Part shown: piece after piece, positions 14,175-23,360 of the stretch
Layout: each line of letters begins with the position of its first letter
Position numbering within the stretch: the stretch's first letter is position 1
NCBI GenBank assembly: GCA_021796055.1
Contig: JAJYOS010000002.1
Location: 1 to 29,288 of the forward strand
DNA: 29,288 bases
DNA from: Bacteroidota bacterium
GTDB lineage: Bacteria > Bacteroidota > Kryptoniia > Kryptoniales > JAKASW01
Direction: 5' to 3'
The notes under the pieces: model-generated
Told to the model about the DNA's origin: nothing
The model's database searches: none
What the model saw: only the letters and a program-made list of their open reading frames with translations
Position numbers and translations under genes: made by a program

Positions 14175-17075
14175 TTATTCTATCATTCCAGCGCCGCCGT
14201 TTGCAGGTGCCTCTTCAACCTTTTGGATGTTTCGCGGAGATCGCGGCGCTCCCAATCTGTCGTAGGCGCGGTATGAATCGCCGAGGATCTTTGCCAGGTG
14301 CTCGACATGTTGGCCTGTCCCCTGCACGATCTGCATGTTACAAGTCCCGCAAGTCGTAACCACTGAATCGATCTTCGCTTCTCTGATTTGCTCAAACAAG
14401 TTCCCGCCCGCTTTCATAGACATATCATAAAACTGCTTCTTTAGTCCGAACGTTCCCGCCATGCCGCAGCAACTGTCCTCCTGAAGCTCAACGACTTCAA
14501 GACCGGGAACCAGCTTCATCAAGGCTATCGGCTGGTGCACCACATTCATTGGAGTGGAATGGCAGGCGTTGTGGTACGTGACCCTCTTTTTCACCTCACC
14601 GAAGTTCATATTCAATTTTCCTTCGTCCGCAAGCCTCCAAAGGTAGTCCGCAAGGTCAAAAATATGATCCGAAACCAGCCTCGCGTCCTCATTGCCGACG
14701 ATATCCGGGTAATCTTCCTTCAGCGCCAGTCCGCAGCTTGGGGCGGATACAATTATGTCAAACCCCTGCCGGACATAATTAGCGAGTTCGGCAACGTTCC
14801 ACGTGGCGTCATCAACTACAGCGTCTCTATGGCCAGTGGTTATCTTTGCGATGCCGCAGCAGCGCAGGCTGTCAAGGACGCGAACGTCTATGCCGTTGCG
14901 CCTGAGTATCTCGATTGTGGAGAGCCCTTCGCCCATCGGGTCATTGAAGTTCGCAAAGCATCCCGAAAAATAGATTACTCTTCTTTGTGCGTCCGGAGTA
15001 TCTCTGTTTATCCTGACTCGTTTGTAAAGAGGTTTATGAAAATGAGGGAGCTTACGGCGGCTGTCAATTCCGAAGAATCGCTCGAGCGGCTTTCGGACAA
15101 CGCTCATGCTAGAGGCGATATTTGCGAGCGTCGGCGTGATCGAGGCTAGGGCCGAGAGGGTGGGGAGCCTGTCAATAAACTTGTCCTGGGCCTTCGGCTC
15201 CGTCTTTTCATGGAAAGTGTTTTTTGCCTCGATTACAATTCCCGGGATGTCTATTTGTGTCGGGCACTCGGTTAGACACATCTTGCAGTTGAAGCAGTAG
15301 TCAAGAACACTCTTGAAATCTTCTTTTTCCAGGTAAGAGGCGTCGAGGTCCCCGCCGATGATCGATCGAAGTATGTTTCCTTTCGCTCTCGGAGTGGCGC
15401 GTTCGTCGAATGTGACTAGAGCGGTCGGACAATAGCTAAGGCATGTCCCGCAGCCGTGGCACTTTTCTATTTCGTGGGCTGTCGACTCTTCGTCGAGCGC
15501 AGTTCCGGTTTGAATCCTATGGTAGCTCTCGCCGAACCTCAGATCGTGGACGACGGAAGCGCCCTGCTCGCCGACCACCTTGCCTGGGTTCATTATTCCG
15601 TTTGGGTCGAAAATATTCTTTACCTTCCCGAAGAGGGAATAGATTTCATCGCCGTATAAATTTGACAGGAAAGGCGTCCTCAGGAAGCCGTCGCCGTGCT
15701 CGCCGCTAAGCGTGCCACCCAGCGACGTCGACAGTTCATAGATCTCCCGCGCGATCGGGTCGATCTTTGCGAGATGACGCTTATCCTTGAGATCCAGCAG
15801 GACGATCGCGTGCGTATTACCGCTTCCGGCATGGCCATAGAGCGCGTACTTCACGTCGTGTTTATTGAATATATTCTGCGCCATCGCGAGGTAATCGGAC
15901 AATCTGTCAACCGGGACTGCCACATCTTCGACGAAGGAGGTCTTCTTGCCCGGTTTTTCGATCTTATAGAAAATCGCCGACGCTTCTTTCCTGACTCGCC
16001 AAAGTTTCGCGGCTTCCGTTGTGTCCCTTGGATGTATCACTTTGCTCGGCAGGCCTAAGGTTTTGAGGTGCGCGGCGAGTTTTACTACCTTGTCGTCGCC
16101 AAGTCCTTTCTCTTCTTCTTCAAACTCATATATGATTATGGATACGAAATCTTCGCCGAGTATTTGGTCTATAAGCGGGTCGAGCCCCATTGCGGCGGAA
16201 GCGAAAGTTTTGTCGATCATCTCCACAGCCGCGGGATTGAACTGCAACGACTCGCTTGCGGCGACGGCGCACGCTTCGTAGGAGGGGAAGTACGCGATGA
16301 GGTTTCTCCTCTCGACAGGAGCGGGGAGCAGCTTCAGGGTGGCCTCAACCGTCATAGCAAGCGTCCCCTCGCTTCCGCAGAGAAGCTTGGTGAGGTCGAC
16401 GCCGGCCCCTCCAATCGCGTCACGAAGGTTGTACCCCGAGGAGTTCTTAGGCGAGCGTGGCCACTTGCTGAGAATTATATCGCGGTAAGGCCAGAGGAGG
16501 GGTGAAAGCTGTTTAGTAAACCTGTCGGTTGCAGCCTGTGTCGTTTCGATAATGTCGCCATCGGCGGTCACGACTCTCAAGCTGACGACGTTGTCCTTCG
16601 TCGCGCCGTACTTGACGGTGTGCGCGCCGGCGGCGTTAGTTCCGATCATGCCTCCGATGACGCATTGCTTGCCGCTCGATGGATCCGGGCCGAACATAAG
16701 TTTGTGCCCTGCCAGCGACCGGTTTAGATCGCTAAGGACTACTCCCGGCTGAACACGAGCAGTCCGCGTATCTTGGTCGATTTCGATTATGTCGCGGAAA
16801 TACTTGTTGAAGACGATTATGATTCCGCTCCCAATCGATTGGCCTGCCAGGCTTGTCCCGGCTCCGCGCCCCGTTATCGGAATCCCGCGTTCGTTGCAGT
16901 ATCGCAACGTTTCCACGACGTCCTCGACGCAGCGAGGTACGACGATGCCCATCGGCCTCACCTGGTACATGCACGCCGCTGTGCTGAAGAGTGATCTGGA
17001 AATGTCGTCGAAAAGGATTTCCCCCGAAACCCGCTTCCTTAGATCGGACGCTACTGCATGCGGTTCATCTATCAT
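14175..17075 (-). CDS. FAD/Fe-S fusion dehydrogenase (GlcD-GlpC type, YdiJ-like)
   Basis: This 966-residue fusion oxidises a 2-hydroxy acid or similar substrate and passes electrons through Fe-S clusters. In order: an FAD-binding type 4 domain with PITGRGAGTSLAGQSIGSG (about 66-84), a linked oxidase C-terminal domain with YGHAGSGNTH (413-422) and GTLSGEHGDG (454-463), then two 4Fe-4S motifs, CHGCGTCLSYC (539-549) and CFNCKMCLTEC (594-604). The C-terminal GlpC-like cysteine-rich pair is marked by LRCCGIAKI, YHNACHS and SCCGMAG. E. coli YdiJ has the same layout. The start at ATG 17075 overlaps the stop of the upstream cation transporter gene (ATGA), which implies translational coupling. A frame extending to 17135 is rejected because it reads through that gene. 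Whether the substrate is D-lactate, D-2-hydroxyglutarate or another acid is not resolved. Confidence 0.93.
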   Translation of the reverse strand: MIDEPHAVASDLRKRVSGEILFDDISRSLFSTAACMYQVRPMGIVVPRCVEDVVETLRYCNERGIPITGRGAGTSLAGQSIGSGIIIVFNKYFRDIIEIDQDTRTARVQPGVVLSDLNRSLAGHKLMFGPDPSSGKQCVIGGMIGTNAAGAHTVKYGATKDNVVSLRVVTADGDIIETTQAATDRFTKQLSPLLWPYRDIILSKWPRSPKNSSGYNLRDAIGGAGVDLTKLLCGSEGTLAMTVEATLKLLPAPVERRNLIAYFPSYEACAVAASESLQFNPAAVEMIDKTFASAAMGLDPLIDQILGEDFVSIIIYEFEEEEKGLGDDKVVKLAAHLKTLGLPSKVIHPRDTTEAAKLWRVRKEASAIFYKIEKPGKKTSFVEDVAVPVDRLSDYLAMAQNIFNKHDVKYALYGHAGSGNTHAIVLLDLKDKRHLAKIDPIAREIYELSTSLGGTLSGEHGDGFLRTPFLSNLYGDEIYSLFGKVKNIFDPNGIMNPGKVVGEQGASVVHDLRFGESYHRIQTGTALDEESTAHEIEKCHGCGTCLSYCPTALVTFDERATPRAKGNILRSIIGGDLDASYLEKEDFKSVLDYCFNCKMCLTECPTQIDIPGIVIEAKNTFHEKTEPKAQDKFIDRLPTLSALASITPTLANIASSMSVVRKPLERFFGIDSRRKLPHFHKPLYKRVRINRDTPDAQRRVIYFSGCFANFNDPMGEGLSTIEILRRNGIDVRVLDSLRCCGIAKITTGHRDAVVDDATWNVAELANYVRQGFDIIVSAPSCGLALKEDYPDIVGNEDARLVSDHIFDLADYLWRLADEGKLNMNFGEVKKRVTYHNACHSTPMNVVHQPIALMKLVPGLEVVELQEDSCCGMAGTFGLKKQFYDMSMKAGGNLFEQIREAKIDSVVTTCGTCNMQIVQGTGQHVEHLAKILGDSYRAYDRLGAPRSPRNIQKVEEAPANGGAGMIE

Positions 17076-17986
17076 CTCTTGTCGGTTCCATGTGGCTCGC
17101 GATCGTGGTATTGTGATATGAGGGTGTCTTCGCATGGATTCGCTTCGAGCTGGAACGTAGGATGATTAATGCCGAAACGGTCGTACAGCTGGCTGTCGAG
17201 TTTGTTGGTAAGATCGATCGTGCGACTGATGTGCGTGTCTTCCACGACAATATGCGCGGAGAGAGCTCTGAAGTTGGTGGAAAGGCTCCATATGTGAAGG
17301 TGATGAATTCCTTTCACTTCCGGGAACCCTCGGATGAAATCGGCCACGTCGTTCAAGTCGATCCCTTTAGGCGATCCCTCGGTGAGTATGTTGGCGGATT
17401 CGAGCAGTATATCCCATGAGCTCTTGATTACCAGCAGCCCAATTGCGATTGAGACAATCGCGTCGAGGTAATGAACCTTGAAGATCGAAATAAGGATCGC
17501 CGTTACGATAACCGCGGCGGACTCCAGAGCGTCGGTGGCCAGATGAAGGAACGCGCTCCTGGCGTTGAGATTCTCGTCTTTGTGAGGGCGGAGGAGCAGA
17601 ACGGATATCAGGTTGGCCAAGAAGCCGATTGCCGCAATGATAACCATGAGCCTTGCTTCGATAACCTGCGGTGAATATAGTCTCGCCAGTGCTTCGTATA
17701 TGATGTAAGCGCCGATCAGGACCAGCACTATCGCGTTCAAAAACGCGGCAAGAATCTCGACCCTGGAATAGCCGTACGATTTCTTTTCGTTGTTCTGCCA
17801 GTACATCATCTTCGACGCGATGAAGCTTGCGATCAGGGCGATGAAGTCACTGAAATTATGCAAAGCATCGGAGATCAGCGCGAAGCTGTTTGAGAAGACG
17901 CCTCCCACCAATTCGGTCACCGCTATCAAGCCGTTCAGGAAAATTGAGTAGAAGAGCTTCCGTTGTATCGGCCGGCTTTTATTCAT
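17072..17986 (-). CDS. Cation diffusion facilitator (CzcD/ZitB type)
   Basis: This 304-residue membrane transporter has six predicted helices and a cytoplasmic C-terminal domain. It is expected to export zinc or related divalent metals in exchange for protons. Metal-site residues are visible: DALHNFSD in helix 2 (His43, Asp47) and HLATDALES in helix 5 (His148, Asp152), the HxxxD pair typical of Zn-selective members. The short His-poor loop between helices 4 and 5 (LRPHKDENLN) differs from the His-rich loop of many eukaryotic relatives. The C-terminal part carries VKGIHHLHIWSLS, common in the ferredoxin-like dimer domain. The start ATG lacks a clear ribosome-binding site. Its TGA stop overlaps the ATG of the FAD/Fe-S dehydrogenase, so the two are co-translated despite unrelated functions. 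Confidence 0.93.
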   Translation of the reverse strand: MNKSRPIQRKLFYSIFLNGLIAVTELVGGVFSNSFALISDALHNFSDFIALIASFIASKMMYWQNNEKKSYGYSRVEILAAFLNAIVLVLIGAYIIYEALARLYSPQVIEARLMVIIAAIGFLANLISVLLLRPHKDENLNARSAFLHLATDALESAAVIVTAILISIFKVHYLDAIVSIAIGLLVIKSSWDILLESANILTEGSPKGIDLNDVADFIRGFPEVKGIHHLHIWSLSTNFRALSAHIVVEDTHISRTIDLTNKLDSQLYDRFGINHPTFQLEANPCEDTLISQYHDREPHGTDKR

Positions 17987-18084
17987 GGATAAATTTCAAA
18001 TACTCAAGCCTCATAGTCAACGTTAAGCCAAGTCCTCCCCAACTTTTTCCCGTGAATTGCCGTCCCCGATCGGGCCGAATGAAA

Positions 18085-19215
18085 CTATATTGACTGAACC
18101 TTGCTAGAGAATTGTTTGGCCGCCACCTTTTCAAGAAAGCTTTCCATCTTGTCCGCGGAGTTATCCCAGGTGAACCGGGATGCCCATTGGGTTGCTACCT
18201 CGCCGAACTCTCGCGTGGAACGTTCGCTTGAAAGAAAGGACTCTATCTTGTTCGCCAGCGCCTCTATGTTTCCGTACTCGTACAGTAACCCCGTCTTGTT
18301 GTCAAGGACGCTGTCTCTCAGTCCGGGAACATCGGCAGCGATGACCGGTCTGCCGCACGCGTTGGCTTCGATGACTGTCAATCCCCATCCTTCTTTCGCG
18401 GATGGATTTACAAGGAAAGTCATTCTCTGTAGCAGCCTGACTTTTTCCTCGTCCGAAACCTTGCCTGTGAATTTCACGCGAGACTCGACGCGCAGTTTGC
18501 GGGCCAGCTCTTTGAGGCCGTCGATATTGTCTCCGTCTCCGACTATAAGCAGTTCCGCGCCGGGGAATTTCCCTGCCACCATAGCGAAGGCCTTAATCAG
18601 ATGATCCACGCTCTTGTACTTCTTGATCCTTCCCAGATATCCGATAGTCTGTTTATCAGGTGGAACGGGGGAGAGGCGGTAAAGGGAAGAATCGACGGCG
18701 TTAGAGACGACCTCGATCATGGATCCTTTTATGCCTTTGCGGAGGAGTTCTTTCCTGGTGCTCTCTGAAACAGCCACGAAGGGAATTCGGGAGTAAATCG
18801 AAGGTACCATGCTTTCCGTCAGGTAGACATAACCAGCAAAGAGAGGATTGGTCTCTTTGAAAATCGTTCCCCCGAAGAAATGATGCACTATTGCCGCGAG
18901 CGGCTCCTTGACGAAAGACGGGGTGAAGAAAGGTATCTTGTTTATATCATCGACGACGACGTCGAATTCCTTTGATGCTCGAAGCCGTCTGTACATTCCC
19001 CTGACGTAAAAGTTGAAGAGATTTCTTCCTCCTCGTCTGTGCACGTTAATGCCGTCGATTACCTCCTCGTTCGGCGAACCGGGGAATTGAGACACGATCA
19101 TATCAACTTCGTGTCCCTTCGAGGCGAGTCTGGAGAATATCTCGTGCATGTGCACTTCAGCGCCTCCACCAAGTGGATTCTTGATGTCCTGCCAATTGAT
19201 GACAAGGATTCTCAT
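18085..19215 (-). CDS. Glycosyltransferase family 4
   Basis: This 376-residue GT-B glycosyltransferase transfers a sugar from a nucleotide donor, probably in the cytoplasm at the membrane. The N-terminal acceptor domain starts MRILVINWQD and has the GGGAEVH loop (about 16-22). The C-terminal donor domain starts near TIGYLGRIKKYKSVDHLI. The family EX7E motif lies in KEGWGLTVIEANACGRPV (Glu275 and Glu283), followed by DVPGLRDSV. AGGGG lies about 10 bases before the ATG. It is 45 bases downstream of the methyltransferase gene and, further up, a DUF2723 protein, suggesting a small glycan or glycoprotein set. The sugar and acceptor are unknown. Confidence 0.92.
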   Translation of the reverse strand: MRILVINWQDIKNPLGGGAEVHMHEIFSRLASKGHEVDMIVSQFPGSPNEEVIDGINVHRRGGRNLFNFYVRGMYRRLRASKEFDVVVDDINKIPFFTPSFVKEPLAAIVHHFFGGTIFKETNPLFAGYVYLTESMVPSIYSRIPFVAVSESTRKELLRKGIKGSMIEVVSNAVDSSLYRLSPVPPDKQTIGYLGRIKKYKSVDHLIKAFAMVAGKFPGAELLIVGDGDNIDGLKELARKLRVESRVKFTGKVSDEEKVRLLQRMTFLVNPSAKEGWGLTVIEANACGRPVIAADVPGLRDSVLDNKTGLLYEYGNIEALANKIESFLSSERSTREFGEVATQWASRFTWDNSADKMESFLEKVAAKQFSSKVQSI

Positions 19216-19260
19216 AACGTTGAAACGCCCCTGACAAAAATCAACAAGCGGAACCTTCGA

Positions 19261-20061
19261 TCATTTTCTCGCGATGACCCCGATCGAGATACCTGTATGA
19301 AGCGCAAGGCTGGTCGAAAAACGGGCCCGCAGCTTGCCGCGGAAATTTGACGTGAAGTTCGAGACTTTCGGATAAAGGGGCAGTTTCAAGCCGAGTTTCA
19401 TTAACCCCTCTCTCATGACCCTGTAAGCGAGGCTTGGGTACATCCATTCTCCGTATCTGTATATGGGTTCGAGTTGGAGGCCTTTCAGAATATCCGAAAG
19501 CTCGCCGACGGAAAATTCCCTTTCCCACCCCGCGAACCACTTGTCGATCGAGATCAGGGTGTGCTTCATCGCCGTGTAAACATGGTACCGCTGCGGGACG
19601 TCTACCAGCAGAAGTCCGCCCTTCTTCAGGACTCGGACGTTTTCCTTAAGAAGACGCAGAGCGTCGTTTTCGCGGAAGTGTTCGAGAAGCCCCTGGTGAA
19701 ATACGACGTCGAAACTGCCGTCATCGAATGGGAGACGAAAAGCGTCACCGCCGATCATATTCACGTCGACCTTCTCCTCGACCGCGATCTCCTTGATAAT
19801 CTTGAGCGAGCCGGCGGCATAGTCGAGCATGAACACGTTCGCTCCGTGGTCGGTCAACTTGAAGCTATCCCGGCCCGTCCCGGCGCCGACTTCCAGCACA
19901 TTCTTGCCTCTGAGATCGGTGACCTTCAGTAGATTGCGGAGTACGCGGTTGTTGTTGGAGTAAACCTCGCGTACTTCCTTTTTATTTTCCCAGAAATTTT
20001 CCCAATGAGATTTTGTGGACTCTTTTTGAACGGGTGCCGTTGCGGCATCATCTATCTTCAT
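19261..20061 (-). CDS. Class I SAM-dependent methyltransferase
   Basis: This 266-residue methyltransferase has a standard Rossmann-like SAM domain. Motif I is NVLEVGAGTGRDSFKL (about 54-69), followed by an acidic residue in ANVFMLDYA (Asp80) that should bind the ribose. Motif II/III positions are visible in PFDDGSFDVVFHQGLLEHF and VLKKGGLLLVDVPQ. An unusual C-terminal extension of about 100 residues contains WFAGWEREFSVGEL and an amphipathic tail, probably the acceptor domain. It lies between a GT4 gene and a DUF2723 gene on the same strand, so a saccharide or lipid-linked glycan acceptor is reasonable. Its target is not identifiable from sequence. Fold assignment is firm. Confidence 0.88.
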   Translation of the reverse strand: MKIDDAATAPVQKESTKSHWENFWENKKEVREVYSNNNRVLRNLLKVTDLRGKNVLEVGAGTGRDSFKLTDHGANVFMLDYAAGSLKIIKEIAVEEKVDVNMIGGDAFRLPFDDGSFDVVFHQGLLEHFRENDALRLLKENVRVLKKGGLLLVDVPQRYHVYTAMKHTLISIDKWFAGWEREFSVGELSDILKGLQLEPIYRYGEWMYPSLAYRVMREGLMKLGLKLPLYPKVSNFTSNFRGKLRARFSTSLALHTGISIGVIARK

Positions 20062-20156
20062 TAGATACTCTCTGTTGGTTAGGTGTTCCGGTGAACAAGC
20101 GCCGAAAACTCTGAGGAATCAAGTCCCCGGAACATTTTCGACCAACAAATTTGCGG

Positions 20157-22916
20157 CTATTTGCCGAGAGAGTCAACCTCCGCTTTGCCGCTTCCCGCCA
20201 TCAGAGCCTGAAGCTGTTTTATCCTCGAGCCGATGCCCTTCTCGTTAGGGAAAATCGACTGCAGTTTCGACAAGAGGGCGATCTCCTTACCATAATCCTG
20301 TCGCATGTCGTACATGTCGAGGAGGATCCGGTACGGGTTGTAAGCTGAACTGACATCCATCGGGTTCCTTTCTATCGCTGCCAGGGCATCGCGTTCCACG
20401 ATGGCCGAGTACCTCTCATATTGTTTCCTGTCGCCTGCGACCAGATAAATCCTCGCGACATCGGAAAGGATCCGGTAATCTATTGGGAGAACTTCTATTG
20501 GAATCTTCGCTTCCATCTGGTTGAGCGTTGCCACTGTACCAGCGCTGTCTCCGCGCTGGAGATCGTAAACAGCCAGGCGCATAAACGGGTTGCGGTAGTT
20601 GAGGCTCAGCCTGCGCGCGTTGTCGTCGTAATACACGTTCGGATTTGTCAGGTTCGTGAACCTGAACCCGTAGTGCGGCTCGATATATACTTTTGAAGGA
20701 GTATCGAAGAGACATTGGCGCATTATAGGCGCGTTAATCGGGTACTGCCCGTCAGGAGATCGCATTTCGAACGGCATTACCTGCAAGGCCATCCCCTGCA
20801 TCTGCAGGTACCTGTCCAGCCCGATGAAATTGCTGTTGGCAACGGTGACAGAGAAATAGAGTGGCCTTTGCCATTTGCTGGTTTCGACGATGTCCTTTAC
20901 TATAAGGTCCTGAACGCGGACACCGCCCACGTTTTCTCCGCCGATTGTCGGGTTCATTACGAACTGTATCGCACCCTTGTTGGTGATCGACGTATCGGTG
21001 ACGCCGAATTGGGCGTACACTTCCTTCGGAACGGGCACGCGCACCGTTGTCGGGCTCCATTGAACGGGCGCCATGCTTCTTATGGTTCCGTCGCTTATGC
21101 TTATGGGTACTTTCATTGCCCCATGCGGAGTTTCGTTTTTCAATTGCAGTATATACCAGTCGGTGTTCAGGAGGCTGAGATTTACTATTCTGATATCGGT
21201 CCTTACACCCATTACTTCCTGCAAGTACCAGAGAGGAAACGTATCGTTGTCGCCGTTCGTAAAGAGGATCGCGTTCTTTTTGCAGGACTGGAGAATGTTA
21301 TATGAATAATCGAACGGAACATAGTTGCCGTTCCTGTCGTGACTGAAACGGTTCTCCGCGAACATGTTGAAAGGGAGAATCAGGAAGAAGATGAGCGAGA
21401 GGGCCGCGGTGGCGTAGAGTTTTGTCTTCCTGTCTTTGAGATAATCAGCGATCATTTCAAGGATGCCCGAAACGCCGATAGATATCCAGAGCGCCATGAC
21501 AAAGAAAGCGCCTACAAAGAAATAATCACGCTCCCTGGGCTGCGATTGGGCCATGTTGAAATAGAGTGCGAGCGCGGGGCCCATGACTATGAATAGCGTT
21601 AGGAATGCGAGTCCGAATTTCCAATCTTTTCTAAAATGGTACCACAAGCCGAAAAGCGCTATGAAAAGCGGAATCGCAAAATACCTGGCGGGGTAACCGC
21701 GCGTCCCGTCGAACCATCCCTGAGGCGAATTCACGAATGCCACGGGCGCATCCTGAATGTCTCCCGACCGCCCAATGAAATTCCAGCCAACATAGCGAAG
21801 GAACATGTGATCGAACTGATACTTCGCGAAGAAATCCCAGTCAGAGGAATAGTTCTGGTAATTTTGCATGTGAGACGGATCGTTGGTATCCCAGCGTCTG
21901 TTGAATATGGACGGCTGCACGCCGTATTGCTCGCGGTTCAGATAGCTGACGAGCCTTTCAAGCGTGTCCGGATTGTTTTCGTTTATGGGCGGGTGGGCGT
22001 TCGCGCGTACTATGATCAGCGTGTAGGTGGAATACCCGAGGATGACGAACAATACGGCGAGAAGTGATACATTGAGAATCTTTCTGTGCTCTTTCTCCGA
22101 TCTGTATATGCCATAGATTGCCGCGAGCACTACCACAACAGGAAGGATCTGCAGCAAAAAGCTTTCCGTAATATGCAACGGACCAATTTCGACATCGCCG
22201 TCCAGTATTCCCGGCAGCCACTCAACTATAACCGGGTATATGATGCCGAACGAAAGGACGGTTATGGCGCCGAAGTAGATGAATCGTTTGAGATTAAATT
22301 CGTTATACCTGAAGTATACAAACAGAGCAACCGTAAAATAAGCGAGCAAGCTCAGTTGATGTATGCCGATGGAGAGTCCCATCATATAAGCAATCAGGAG
22401 AAGGTATTTCTCGTTGCCGGGCTCGTCGGCCTTTTCATACCAGACCAGGCCGAGCCAGATGACGCACGACACGATGAACATGCTTAGCGCGTAGACTTCC
22501 GATTCAACCGCGTTGAACCAGAATGTGTCCGTAACAGAAAAGAGGAGCGCGCCGATTGCCGAAGCGCCGAATACTACGATCGCGCCCATCGTGTTCGAAG
22601 GGAAATTCTTCCACCGGGAAATTACTCTCACCCCCGTCAAATAAAGGAACATGATGGTAAGCGCGCTCGCGAGCGCTGAAATCAGATTTATTCTGAAACC
22701 AGGATCGCTGACGAATGGAGTCATCATCGCCACGCGTCCGATCAACGTGAAGAGCGGCGCGCCCGGGGGATGAGGTACTTCCATAGAGTACGCCGTCGCC
22801 GCGAACTCCCCGCAGTCCCAGAAAGCAACCGACGATTGTGTGGTTGCAGCATACATAATCAACGTCACGACAAATATCGCCGCGGCGATGTAAATGTTTA
22901 ACTTCCTAAAGTTCAT
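20157..22916 (-). CDS. DUF2723 membrane protein, GT-C glycosyltransferase-like
   Basis: This 919-residue protein belongs to DUF2723, widespread in FCB bacteria and similar in layout to GT-C (protein O-mannosyltransferase-like) enzymes. An N-terminal half with about 12 hydrophobic helices begins LNIYIAAAIFVVTLIMYAAT. The first outside loop has AFWDCGEFAATA (Asp34, Glu37), matching the acidic pair used by GT-C enzymes, then EVPHPPGAPLF. A long outside soluble part follows, containing NGDNDTFPLWYLQEVMG. The C-terminal ~130 residues are helical and TPR-like (RLAVYDLQRGDSAGTVATLN). ATG 22916 is preferred, with GGCGGG upstream; an extension to 23108 would be translated from repeat-like DNA. It probably leads an operon with the methyltransferase and GT4 genes. 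A role in lipid-linked sugar transfer to proteins is inference. Confidence 0.88.
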   Translation of the reverse strand: MNFRKLNIYIAAAIFVVTLIMYAATTQSSVAFWDCGEFAATAYSMEVPHPPGAPLFTLIGRVAMMTPFVSDPGFRINLISALASALTIMFLYLTGVRVISRWKNFPSNTMGAIVVFGASAIGALLFSVTDTFWFNAVESEVYALSMFIVSCVIWLGLVWYEKADEPGNEKYLLLIAYMMGLSIGIHQLSLLAYFTVALFVYFRYNEFNLKRFIYFGAITVLSFGIIYPVIVEWLPGILDGDVEIGPLHITESFLLQILPVVVVLAAIYGIYRSEKEHRKILNVSLLAVLFVILGYSTYTLIIVRANAHPPINENNPDTLERLVSYLNREQYGVQPSIFNRRWDTNDPSHMQNYQNYSSDWDFFAKYQFDHMFLRYVGWNFIGRSGDIQDAPVAFVNSPQGWFDGTRGYPARYFAIPLFIALFGLWYHFRKDWKFGLAFLTLFIVMGPALALYFNMAQSQPRERDYFFVGAFFVMALWISIGVSGILEMIADYLKDRKTKLYATAALSLIFFLILPFNMFAENRFSHDRNGNYVPFDYSYNILQSCKKNAILFTNGDNDTFPLWYLQEVMGVRTDIRIVNLSLLNTDWYILQLKNETPHGAMKVPISISDGTIRSMAPVQWSPTTVRVPVPKEVYAQFGVTDTSITNKGAIQFVMNPTIGGENVGGVRVQDLIVKDIVETSKWQRPLYFSVTVANSNFIGLDRYLQMQGMALQVMPFEMRSPDGQYPINAPIMRQCLFDTPSKVYIEPHYGFRFTNLTNPNVYYDDNARRLSLNYRNPFMRLAVYDLQRGDSAGTVATLNQMEAKIPIEVLPIDYRILSDVARIYLVAGDRKQYERYSAIVERDALAAIERNPMDVSSAYNPYRILLDMYDMRQDYGKEIALLSKLQSIFPNEKGIGSRIKQLQALMAGSGKAEVDSLGK

Positions 22917-22980
22917 GGTTAGCCCGCCTGACTTATTGGAATTTATGTCCGCACAATTTACCCGCGCATGTCTCAAGAAA

Positions 22981-23050
22981 CAAGGTAGGTGTAGGGGGAG
23001 AAGGTGACCGGAGACGCGGACAAGGGGTGACTGCGGGGCGAGGAGAAGAG
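22981..23050. repeat. Degenerate G/A-rich short-word repeat tract
   Basis: Read on the minus strand, this stretch is a loose series of words such as GTCACC, TTGTCC and GTCTCC. It does not encode a supported protein and contains no clear fixed repeat unit. It is the first of three low-complexity tracts around the tRNA gene. Confidence 0.5.
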
Positions 23051-23162
23051 AAGCCTGTGGACCTGTGAGTTGACGGCTCGGGGAATTTCGCCTTCCTACA
23101 ATCTGCAATTAATTAATTGGCGACATCGGCTGGAAGACTGCTCGGAATATTCAGTGTGCCCT

Positions 23163-23243
23163 CGATCCATAAATCCACCAATCCCTTCCAAAACCCCATT
23201 AATCTAACAATCCATTATTCCACCATTCCAACATTCCCATCAT
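23163..23243. repeat. Degenerate AT/CC short-word repeat tract
   Basis: A loose run of words such as AATCCACCAATCC, CCATTATTCCACC and ATTCCAACATTCC lies directly upstream of the tRNA promoter region. The words vary and have no fixed period, so it is neither a tandem repeat nor a CRISPR array. Confidence 0.6.
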
Positions 23244-23276
23244 TGTAAATCTTCGCCCAACCGAATAAATTATACA
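23243..23276 (+). promoter_or_regulatory. Possible tRNA promoter
   Basis: TTGTAA (23243-23248) is followed by TAAATT at a 17-bp spacing and by the better -10 TATACA (23271-23276) at 22 bp. TATACA lies 9 bases before the tRNA 5' end. The exact boxes are unsure. Confidence 0.35.
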
Positions 23277-23285
23277 TGGTAATTC

Positions 23286-23359
23286 GCCCCCGTAGCTCAG
23301 TTGGATAGAGCAAGAGTTTCCTAAACTCTGTGTCGCGTGTTCGAGTCACGCCGGGGGCA
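23286..23359 (+). tRNA. tRNA-Arg (anticodon CCT)
   Basis: A complete cloverleaf can be folded: acceptor GCCCCCG/CGGGGGC (23286-23292 with 23352-23358), D-stem GCTC/GAGC, anticodon stem AGAGT/ACTCT with loop TTCCTAA giving anticodon CCT (23320-23322), and T-stem GCGTG/CACGC with loop TTCGAGT. The discriminator base is A at 23359 and CCA is not encoded. It decodes AGG arginine codons. Confidence 0.96.
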
Positions 23360-23360
23360 C

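Noticed and set aside
17076..17135. N-terminal extension of the FAD/Fe-S dehydrogenase
   Set aside because: It reads through the cation transporter gene; ATG 17075 gives the common ATGA overlap.
22917..23108. N-terminal extension of the DUF2723 protein
   Set aside because: The added 64 residues are translated from a low-complexity tract; ATG 22916 has a ribosome-binding site and begins just before the first membrane helix.
23163..23243. Possible CRISPR-like repeat array
   Set aside because: The words vary in length and sequence, with no fixed repeat or spacer size and no cas genes.
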